In this document: piece by piece, positions 25,339 to 31,510 of the stretch
Layout of the letters: the number at the start of each line of letters is the position of its first letter
Position numbering within the stretch: the first letter of the stretch is position 1
Source of the DNA: Caldifarciminota bacterium
GTDB lineage: Bacteria; Hydrothermota; Tepidihabitantia; Tepidihabitantales; DTDR01
Assembly (NCBI GenBank): GCA_025060715.1
Contig: JANXBG010000016.1
Span: 1-36,098 of the forward strand
Direction: 5' to 3'
DNA length: 36,098 bases
Notes under the pieces: generated by a model
Database searches by the model: none
Told to the model about the DNA's origin: nothing
The model's input: the letters and a program-made list of their open reading frames with translations, nothing else
Position numbers and translations under genes: made by a program

Positions 25339-26018
25339 TGAGGATAAAAAAAGCCAAAAGGGTTAATTTAGAAAGATTAGCAAAAGACAAAGAAGTTATT
25401 GCTTTAATTAACTCAGCTGATAAACAATTAGAGATGATTGGTTATACCGAACATGGATTAAGGCATGCCCGTTTAGTTGCTGAGAGAAGTTATTATATTT
25501 TAAAAAAATTGGGATATGATGAAAGAAGGGCAGAATTAGCAGCCATTACGGGTTTTTTACATGATATTGGTAATGTAGTCAACCGGGATAAACATGAGCA
25601 TATGTCTGCTATCCTTGCTTATCAAATATTAAAAAGAATGAAAATGCCTTATTACGAAATTTTAGAAATTGTTTCTGCCTTGGGTAATCATCATGAAGAA
25701 GATGGCACACCAATTTCGGAAATTTCAGCAGCCTTAATTATTGCTGATAAATCGGATGTCCATCGGACCAGGGTAAGAAATCCTGAATTTGTGAAGTTTG
25801 ATATTCATGACCGAGTGAATTATGCTGTGACCCGTTCAATTTTAACTGTTGATAATATAAAAAAGAAAATAATTTTTGATTTAGAAATTGACACTAAAAT
25901 CGCACCGGTAATGGAATATTTTGAAATCTTTTTAAATAGAATGATAATGGCAAGAAGGGCTTCCCATTTTTTAGGTTGTGAATTTGAACTTTACATAAAT
26001 CAAACAAAATTGATTTGA
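25338..26018 (+). CDS. HD-domain phosphohydrolase
   Basis: A 226-residue cytoplasmic protein of the HD superfamily. Metal ligands are visible in TEHGLRHARLVAER (His43), FLHDIGN (His75, Asp76), the His pair in ALGNHHEEDGT and IADKSDVHR. The fold resembles proteins annotated as HD-domain phosphohydrolases or HDIG-type; the substrate, perhaps a nucleotide or cyclic nucleotide, cannot be read from sequence. It starts one base inside the aspS stop codon and ends overlapping the gatC start as TGATG, so it is embedded in the amidation operon. Its C-terminal part (about 160-226) carries no motif I recognise. Confidence 0.85.
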   Translation: MRIKKAKRVNLERLAKDKEVIALINSADKQLEMIGYTEHGLRHARLVAERSYYILKKLGYDERRAELAAITGFLHDIGNVVNRDKHEHMSAILAYQILKRMKMPYYEILEIVSALGNHHEEDGTPISEISAALIIADKSDVHRTRVRNPEFVKFDIHDRVNYAVTRSILTVDNIKKKIIFDLEIDTKIAPVMEYFEIFLNRMIMARRASHFLGCEFELYINQTKLI

Positions 26019-26293
26019 TGGAAGAGATAATAAAAAAAGTTATCCATTTAGCTAAATTAAACTTTTCTTCGGAAGAATTAGAAAATTTTATTGGAGAATG
26101 TAAAAGAATAGTTAATTACTTTCAAGAGTTGAAAAAGATTTTGAAAGAAGAGGAAAATGAAAAAGAAGAGAAAGAAGATTATAAGGGAAAATCTCTTTTA
26201 CGGGAGGATATAGTAAAATTAACTGATAGAAATTTCTTAAAAAGTCTACCAAACTTCAAAGGAAATTATTTCCGAATAAAAAAAATTTTATAA
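26018..26293 (+). CDS. gatC: Asp/Glu-tRNA amidotransferase subunit C
   Basis: A 91-residue subunit that wraps around GatA and stabilises the GatCAB complex. Family marks are VIHLAKLNFSSEELENFIGECKRIVNYFQEL near the N-terminus and the C-terminal LREDIVK; the Glu/Lys-rich middle is a variable linker. The ATG overlaps the HD gene stop (TGATG) and the TAA overlaps the gatA ATG. A TTG three bases earlier is in frame but unnecessary. Confidence 0.9.
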   Translation: MEEIIKKVIHLAKLNFSSEELENFIGECKRIVNYFQELKKILKEEENEKEEKEDYKGKSLLREDIVKLTDRNFLKSLPNFKGNYFRIKKIL

Positions 26294-27717
26294 TGGATAT
26301 TCTTAAATTAAAAATTAGAGATATTCAAAATCTAATAAAAAGAAAAGAATTAAGTTATATGGAATTGATAAAAGAGGTATTTAAAAGAATTGAGGAGAAT
26401 AAGGATTTAAATGCTTTTATTTCTCTTTTTGAAGAAAAGGCAATAAAAAAAGCAAAAGAGTGCGATAAAGAATTTAGTGAGATGAAAGAAGTCCCCAATC
26501 TCTTATTTGGAATCCCAATTGCTGTAAAAGATAATATTGCTTATGCTCAGGAAAGACTAACTTGTGCTTCAAAAATTCTTAAAGATTTTGTCTCTCCCTA
26601 TTCCGCCACTGCTGTTGAAAGGTTAGAAGAAAAGAGAGCAATAATTGTTGGTAAGACAAATTTGGATGAATTTGCAATGGGTTCTTCTAATGAATTTTCT
26701 TATTTTGGTCCCTGTTTAAATCCGATAAATAGAGAATATGTTCCCGGTGGCTCTTCCGGCGGTAGTGCTTCAGCAGTAGGAGCAAATATTGTGCCGGTTG
26801 CTTTGGGTTCGGATACCGGCGGTTCGGTAAGACAGCCAGCAGCCTTTTGTGGAGTTTGTGGATTAAAACCTACCTATGGCCGGGTATCAAGATTTGGTTT
26901 AGTTGCCTTTGCCTCTTCTTTAGATGTTATCGGTGTCTTCTCTAAATATGTAGAAGATTGTGCCTTGGTTTTACAAACAATTAGTGGTTATGACGAAAGA
27001 GATTCAACTTCAGCCAATTATCCGGTTCCAAATTATTTACCTTTAAAAAGTAATTTAGAAGAATTAAAAGTTGGTATTTCAAAAGATTTCTTTTTTGAAG
27101 AGATGGACACTTCTTTAATAAAGATTTATGAAGATTTCTTTAAGTTATTAGCAAAGAATGGAGTAAGACTTTATGAAGTTTCTTTGCCCACAATGAAATA
27201 CGGAATTTATGCTTATCATTTAATTGCCACTTGTGAAGCTTCTTCTAATTTAGCAAGATATGATGGAATAAGATATGGATTAAATATGGAGGCAAAAGAT
27301 ATTGACGAGTTTTATAAAAAAATAAGGAGTGAAGGTTTTGGAAAGGAAGTAAAAAGAAGGATTGTTTTAGGAACCTATGGGCTTTCTAAAGGATATTATG
27401 AAGAATATTATGGAATTGGGGTTAAGGCAAGAAAAATAATCTCTCAAGATTTTCAGAGGGCCTTTGAGAGGGTGGATATAATTTTAGCTCCACCTTCGCC
27501 AACTTTACCTTTTAAATTGGGGGAAAAGTTAAAGGATCCAATAAAGATGTATCTTTCTGATATATTAACTGTGCCCATTTCTCTTGCCGGTCTACCTGCT
27601 TTGTCAATCCCTTTAAAGTATAAAATAGATAACTTTCCGATTTCTATTCAGATTATTGGCAAACCTTTTTGTGAAAAAGAGATATTAGATTTTGCCTATG
27701 GAATTGAACAATTATGA
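26293..27717 (+). CDS. gatA: Asp/Glu-tRNA amidotransferase subunit A (amidase)
   Basis: A 474-residue amidase-signature enzyme that releases ammonia from glutamine for transamidation. The Ser-cisSer-Lys triad is visible at Lys79 (PIAVKDN), Ser154 (PGGSSGGSAS) and Ser178 (GSDTGGSVRQP), the same numbering as in characterised GatA. YGIYAYHLIATCEASSNLARYDG, a GatA-specific segment, excludes a generic amidase. It overlaps gatC by one base and gatB by 20 bases. In this context it should make Asn-tRNA(Asn), and possibly Gln-tRNA(Gln). Confidence 0.96.
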   Translation: MDILKLKIRDIQNLIKRKELSYMELIKEVFKRIEENKDLNAFISLFEEKAIKKAKECDKEFSEMKEVPNLLFGIPIAVKDNIAYAQERLTCASKILKDFVSPYSATAVERLEEKRAIIVGKTNLDEFAMGSSNEFSYFGPCLNPINREYVPGGSSGGSASAVGANIVPVALGSDTGGSVRQPAAFCGVCGLKPTYGRVSRFGLVAFASSLDVIGVFSKYVEDCALVLQTISGYDERDSTSANYPVPNYLPLKSNLEELKVGISKDFFFEEMDTSLIKIYEDFFKLLAKNGVRLYEVSLPTMKYGIYAYHLIATCEASSNLARYDGIRYGLNMEAKDIDEFYKKIRSEGFGKEVKRRIVLGTYGLSKGYYEEYYGIGVKARKIISQDFQRAFERVDIILAPPSPTLPFKLGEKLKDPIKMYLSDILTVPISLAGLPALSIPLKYKIDNFPISIQIIGKPFCEKEILDFAYGIEQL

Positions 27718-29134
27718 GATAATTATTGGTTTAGAAATTCATTGTCAATTAAAGACAAAGTCCAAACTTTTTTGCTCTTGTCCTGCTGAATTTGAAAGGG
27801 AGCCTAATATAAATGTCTGTCCTGTCTGTTTAGGTTTTCCCGGCACATTGCCCGTTTTAAATAAAAGAGCAATAGAGTTGGCTTTAAAATTGGCGTTAGC
27901 TTTAAATTGTGAGATAAATAGAAAAAGTTCTTTTGCTCGCAAACATTATTTTTATCCCGACCTTCCCAAAGGTTATCAGATAACCCAGTATAAAGAGCCT
28001 TTAGCTTATAATGGTTATCTTTTAATTGATAATAAAAAGATAAGAATTAGAAGAGTTCATTTAGAAGAAGATTCGGGCAAACTTATTCATACCCCGAAGG
28101 AGACTTTGATTGATTTTAATCGGGCAGGGGTTCCTTTGGTAGAAATTGTTACCGAACCTGATTTTCGTAGTCCTAAAGAGGTTACTTCTTTTATTGAAAA
28201 ATTAAGAACAATTTTAATTTATTTAGATATTTCTGATGCGGATATGGAAAAAGGTAATTTAAGATGTGAGCCAAATATTTCTTTGAGATATAATAATTTA
28301 TCTTCCGAAAGAAGGGAGATAAAAAATTTGAACTCAATAAAAAATGTCTATCAAGCATTGGAATACGAAATTGAATATCAAAAAAATTTATTAGAAAAAG
28401 GGGAGAGGATAGAAAGGGCAACCTTATTATGGAACGAAAAAGAAAGAAGGACCGAAATAATGAGGGCAAAGGAAGAAGAAGAGGATTATAGATATTTTCC
28501 AGAGCCCGATTTACCATCATTAATTATTGACGAGGAAGAAATATTAAAAATCAAAGAAGAAATTAAAGAACTTCCCGAAGAAAGAAAAAATAGGCTAATA
28601 AGAGAATATAATTTAAAAGAAGAATTTGCGGAAATAATTATTAAAGATAAATATCTTTGTGATTATTATGAAGATTTAATGAAATTGGTGAAGGATAAAA
28701 ATTTGGCAACCAATTGGCTTATTAATGAGGTTTTAAGAGTATTGAATGAGAAAAAGATAAAAATTAATGAGTTTCCATTAAAAATTACCGAATTGGCAAC
28801 TTTTTTGAATTTATTAAGCGAAAACAAAATCCCTCGGGGAAAGGTAAAAGAAAAGTTTTATCAACTTGCCGAAAAGAAAATAAAGATAGAAGATATATTA
28901 AAGACAACCGAAATCAAGCAAGAAAAAGGGAGCTTTACTCAAATTACTTTTTCAGACATAGAAAAAGTGATTGAAGAAGTTTTAGCTCAAGAGAAAGAAG
29001 TGGTGGAGAAATATAAGAAAGGGAAAAAAGGGGTAATCGGTTATCTAATTGGGGAGGTTGTAAAAAAATTAGAAGGAAAAGTAGACCCAAGAGAGATAAG
29101 AGAAGAGATAATTAAGATTTTAGAAAAGGATTAG
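27698..29134 (+). CDS. gatB: Asp/Glu-tRNA amidotransferase subunit B (kinase/tRNA-binding)
   Basis: A 478-residue subunit, from the ATG at 27698, that phosphorylates the carboxylate of misacylated tRNA and binds tRNA. The N-terminal signature IIGLEIHCQL is present; zinc ligands C26, C28, C41 and C44 are in the CSCP and CPVC motifs; YYFPDLPKGYQITQY-like HYFYPDLPKGYQITQY, EEDSGKL, DFNRAGVPLVEI and YRYFPEPDLP are all diagnostic. The C-terminal helical tail/YqeY domain runs from about 330. A TTG at 27692 is possible but not needed. It is the last protein gene of the operon; a separate promoter for tRNA-Ala follows immediately. Confidence 0.96.
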   Translation: MELNNYEIIIGLEIHCQLKTKSKLFCSCPAEFEREPNINVCPVCLGFPGTLPVLNKRAIELALKLALALNCEINRKSSFARKHYFYPDLPKGYQITQYKEPLAYNGYLLIDNKKIRIRRVHLEEDSGKLIHTPKETLIDFNRAGVPLVEIVTEPDFRSPKEVTSFIEKLRTILIYLDISDADMEKGNLRCEPNISLRYNNLSSERREIKNLNSIKNVYQALEYEIEYQKNLLEKGERIERATLLWNEKERRTEIMRAKEEEEDYRYFPEPDLPSLIIDEEEILKIKEEIKELPEERKNRLIREYNLKEEFAEIIIKDKYLCDYYEDLMKLVKDKNLATNWLINEVLRVLNEKKIKINEFPLKITELATFLNLLSENKIPRGKVKEKFYQLAEKKIKIEDILKTTEIKQEKGSFTQITFSDIEKVIEEVLAQEKEVVEKYKKGKKGVIGYLIGEVVKKLEGKVDPREIREEIIKILEKD

Positions 29135-29139
29135 AGATA

Positions 29140-29167
29140 TTGAATTTTAGATTAAATTTTTTATAAT
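29140..29167 (+). promoter_or_regulatory. Promoter of the tRNA-Ala gene
   Basis: TTGAAT (29140-29145), 16-base spacer, TATAAT (29162-29167), 9 bases before the first base of the tRNA. Same spacer length as the protein-gene promoters. Confidence 0.78.
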
Positions 29168-29176
29168 ATTTTAATT

Positions 29177-29250
29177 GGGGGTGTAGCTCAGATTGGGAGA
29201 GCATCTGCTTTGCAAGCAGAAGGTCGGCGGTTCGAATCCGCTCACCTCCA
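29177..29250 (+). tRNA. tRNA-Ala (anticodon TGC)
   Basis: A 74-base cloverleaf. The acceptor arm GGGGGTG pairs with CACCTCC, giving the G3:U70 wobble pair that identifies tRNA-Ala. The anticodon stem TCTGC/GCAGA encloses TTTGCAA, so the anticodon is TGC. The T arm is GGCGG-TTCGAAT-CCGCT and the discriminator base is A at 29250. CCA is not encoded; a T-run follows. The gene ends 4 bases before the stop codon of parB on the opposite strand. Confidence 0.97.
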
Positions 29251-29254
29251 TTTT

Positions 29255-30097
29255 TTATTTTATTATTAACTTAATAATTCTGTCCAAGTCTTCATCTGAA
29301 TAATATTCAATAAGAATTGTTCCACCTTTTGTTTTGGTTTGGATATTAACTTTGGTGCCCAAAAAGCTTTTTAATCGGTCTTCTAAATCTGTTAAAAAGG
29401 GGTCCTTTTCTACTTTTTTTATTTTCTTCTTTTTCTTTATTCCCAAAGAGGAGATTTTTGCTTCCAATTGTCTTACTGATAGGCCTTCTTCAATTATCTT
29501 TTCTGCCCAACTTTCTTGACTTTCTCTATCGGGTAAAGAAAGTAAAATTTTTGCGTGGCCAACAGTAATTAGATTACTGGCTAAATAATCTCTTACTTTT
29601 GGTGGTAAGGTGAGCAATCTTAAAGCGTTGGTAATTGTTGCCCTTTCTTTACCAACCTTTTCGGCAACTTTTTCGTGAGTATAGTTAAACTCGTCAATCA
29701 AACTTTTATAACCCAAAGCCTCTTCTATTGGATTTAAATCATCCCGATGAAGGTTTTCAATCAACGCCATTTCAATCATTTCTGGGTCGCTCACATTTTT
29801 CACAATTACTGGCACTTCATTCAGTCCTGCCATCCTTGCTGCCTTTAATCGCCTTTCACCCATGATTAACTGATAGCCCTCTCTTGTCCGACGCACCACT
29901 AAAGGTTGCAGAATCCCTTTTTCCTTTATAGAATTGGCCAATTCTTCTAAACTTTTCTCATCTATCAATTTTCTTGGTTGATAGGGGTTCAATTTGATTT
30001 CGTCAATTTTTAAATAAACTATTTCATTTTCTAAAGCCTTTTTTGTTTCTTCCGAAATAAGGGCGCTAAGCCCCTTACCTAAGGCTTTATGTTTCAT
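29255..30097 (-). CDS. parB: Chromosome-partitioning protein ParB
   Basis: A 280-residue ParB/Spo0J protein that loads on parS sites as a CTP-dependent clamp. It has the N-terminal ParA-contact motif [10 protein letters not shown], the CTP-binding region with [15 protein letters not shown] and GERRLKAAR, the [14 protein letters not shown] helix, the helix-turn-helix ([22 protein letters not shown]) and a C-terminal dimerisation segment. The ATG at 30097 lies inside the 3' end of parA (11-base overlap) and has a GGAG ribosome binding site. No parS palindrome was noticed in the window. Confidence 0.95.
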   Translation of the reverse strand: MKHKALGKGLSALISEETKKALENEIVYLKIDEIKLNPYQPRKLIDEKSLEELANSIKEKGILQPLVVRRTREGYQLIMGERRLKAARMAGLNEVPVIVKNVSDPEMIEMALIENLHRDDLNPIEEALGYKSLIDEFNYTHEKVAEKVGKERATITNALRLLTLPPKVRDYLASNLITVGHAKILLSLPDRESQESWAEKIIEEGLSVRQLEAKISSLGIKKKKKIKKVEKDPFLTDLEDRLKSFLGTKVNIQTKTKGGTILIEYYSDEDLDRIIKLIIK

Positions 30098-30866
30098 TTT
30101 TCTTCTCCTGGTGGTTTAAAATTTCACTTGCTAATTGTAGATAAGCCTGGGCTCCCAAAGAGGTAATATCATATTGAAAAATTGTCTTACCAAAACTGGG
30201 AGCCTCGGCCAAACGAATACTTCGGGGAATTACTGTTTGGAAAACCAAATCTTGAAAAAAATTTCTTAATTCTTCTTCTACCTGTTTTGTTAAATTCAAT
30301 CTTGGTTGATAAAGGGTTAATAAAATACCTTCAATTCTTAAATTGGGATTTAAAGTTTTTTTCACTAAATTAATAGTATCTAAAAGCCGAGAAATTCCTT
30401 CTAAGGCATAATATTCCGGTTGAACAGGAATTAAAACGCTATCTGCCGCTGTTAAACCATTAATGGTCAAAACCCCTAAGGAAGGTGGGCAATCAATGAT
30501 AATAAAAGAATAATCCTCCCTAATTAGCGATAAATTATTTTTCAATAAAAACTCTCTTTTTTCAATAAAAGGAAGTTCTACTTCACAGCCCGCTAAGTCA
30601 ATATTGGCAGGCAATAAATCAAGATTTTCAAAAATATTATTAATAATCACCTCTCTAATATTTGCTTTTCTTAATAAAATATCATAAACGGAAAGTTTTA
30701 AATTTTTTTTGTCAATACCTAATCCCAAAGTGGCATGGGCTTGGGGGTCTAAATCACAAAGTAATATTTTCTCCTTCCTCATTGATAAGGCAGCTGAAAG
30801 GTTAATTGCTGTTGTTGTTTTGCCTACGCCACCCTTTTGGTTAGCAATTGCAATTATTTTTCCCAT
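30087..30866 (-). CDS. parA: Chromosome-partitioning ATPase ParA/Soj
   Basis: A 259-residue deviant-Walker ATPase. The motif [17 protein letters not shown] (11-27) includes the signature Lys; [15 protein letters not shown] and the Walker B-like [11 protein letters not shown] follow. Length and motifs fit chromosomal Soj rather than MinD. Located with parB and transcribed first, from its own promoter, it sits close to the CRISPR locus only by chance as far as the sequence shows. Confidence 0.95.
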   Translation of the reverse strand: MGKIIAIANQKGGVGKTTTAINLSAALSMRKEKILLCDLDPQAHATLGLGIDKKNLKLSVYDILLRKANIREVIINNIFENLDLLPANIDLAGCEVELPFIEKREFLLKNNLSLIREDYSFIIIDCPPSLGVLTINGLTAADSVLIPVQPEYYALEGISRLLDTINLVKKTLNPNLRIEGILLTLYQPRLNLTKQVEEELRNFFQDLVFQTVIPRSIRLAEAPSFGKTIFQYDITSLGAQAYLQLASEILNHQEKKNET

Positions 30867-30876
30867 TGATAATTTT

Positions 30877-30904
30877 AATATAACGGAAAATTTAAATAAG
30901 TCAA
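30877..30904 (-). promoter_or_regulatory. Promoter of the parAB operon, near-leaderless
   Basis: Minus strand TTGACT (30904-30899), 16-base spacer, TATATT (30882-30877), 10 bases to the ATG at 30866, leaving a leader of only about 3 bases. Confidence 0.7.
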
Positions 30905-30981
30905 TAAGAAGAAATCTTTATCACCTAATAAATAACTATCTATTAATATCTTTTCCTTTCTATTATTGTTAATTAATAAAT

Positions 30982-31204
30982 CTTATTTTAAATCCTACAC
31001 CATATACTATACTGCCCCCTTCTTTATAGAAAGTAAAACCCCCTTATCTTATCAGTGTAGCATTGAGAAAATATCTAAAATACTTACTTACTTTTTAACA
31101 AAGGAATATATAACCCCTAAATACCTCCTTTTTTAATCCAATTCTTTAAATCTGATACTCTCATTTTTCTTAGTAATTTATAGGTTCTTTTTTGGTAATT
31201 CCAG
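30982..31204 (-). repeat. Dispersed repeat, copy B
   Basis: This is the inverted, better-preserved partner of the copy at 12826-13008. Blocks read on the minus strand: TTGGATTAA (31141-31133), AAAAGGAGGTATT (31132-31120), GATAAGGGGG...TTTTACTTTCTATAAAG, and GCAGTATAGTATAT (31015-31002). It includes the second half of the 41-codon ORF at 31117-31242. Being present twice in 36 kb in opposite orientation suggests a family of such elements in the genome. Confidence 0.75.
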
Positions 31205-31242
31205 CCGAAAGCAAGGAAATGTTTTCTTATCTTATTAGCCAT
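31117..31242 (-). CDS. Short basic ORF in the repeat element (41 codons)
   Basis: Below the usual length cut-off. It has ATG at 31242, TAG at 31119-31117, and an AGAAGGA ribosome binding site 8 bases upstream; a TATAAT lies at 31267-31262. The product (MANKIRKHFLAFGWNYQKRT, then YKLLRKM and DLKNWIKKGGI) is 41 residues, strongly basic, with three aromatic residues clustered at the middle. A related but frameshifted reading frame is present in copy A, so the peptide was once shared by the repeat. No family is recognised. It may be a small protein carried by a mobile element or a chance frame; conservation between many copies would decide. Confidence 0.45.
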   Translation of the reverse strand: MANKIRKHFLAFGWNYQKRTYKLLRKMRVSDLKNWIKKGGI

Positions 31243-31270
31243 AGATTTTTTCCTTCTATATATTATAACG

Positions 31271-31301
31271 AAAAAAGTGCCCCCAAAGTTACCACTTTTT
31301 T
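31271..31301. repeat. Inverted repeat at the boundary between repeat element and cas6 remnant
   Basis: AAAAAAGTG (31271-31279) and CACTTTTTT (31293-31301) form a 9-bp stem with a 13-base loop. It ends immediately before the cas6 remnant. It may be the end of the repeat element or a weak terminator; its low GC content argues against an efficient terminator. Confidence 0.5.
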
Positions 31302-31303
31302 AA

Positions 31304-31444
31304 AATAAAATAGATGGACTTGAAGCTATTTATCAAGGCAATTTATCCCAATTTATTCCTTATCCTAAAATTGGTGAAAAACTTCATATTAGCAAAGGAA
31401 CAACCTTTGGTTTAGGCAAATATCAGTTAAAAATATTAAGTTGA
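31304..31444 (+). pseudogene. cas6: Truncated cas6 (3' end only)
   Basis: A frame open from 31304 to a TGA at 31442-31444 encodes the tail of a CRISPR precrRNA-processing endoribonuclease: DGLEAIYQGNLSQFIPYP, then IGEKLHISKGTTFGLGKYQL. The H-I-x-K-G-T-T-F-G-L-G-K-Y pattern is the glycine-rich RNA-binding loop at the C-terminus of Cas6 RAMP proteins. There is no usable start codon, an in-frame TAA at 31301-31303 precedes it, and the roughly 200 residues expected upstream are absent, replaced by the inverted repeat and repeat element. It lies in the same orientation directly before cas10, where an intact cas6 would fit. Confidence 0.75.
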
Positions 31445-31468
31445 CAAATTTAATGTTTTTATTAAAAT
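31441..31468 (+). promoter_or_regulatory. Promoter of the cas10-csm operon
   Basis: TTGACA (31441-31446), 16-base spacer, TAAAAT (31463-31468). The -35 box contains the TGA stop codon of the cas6 remnant. Unlike most promoters here it gives a leader of about 36 bases, which carries GGAGG (31501-31505) before the cas10 ATG. Confidence 0.7.
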
Positions 31469-31510
31469 GTAAGCAGAAAGGTTTATTAATATGAAAAAAA
31501 GGAGGCTTTG

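Noticed and set aside
31271-31301. Inverted repeat as an efficient rho-independent terminator
   Set aside because: Its stem is almost all A:T, so stability is low; kept only as a possible element boundary.
29135-31320. parS sites near parAB
   Set aside because: No TGTTTCACGTGAAACA-like palindrome found by eye.
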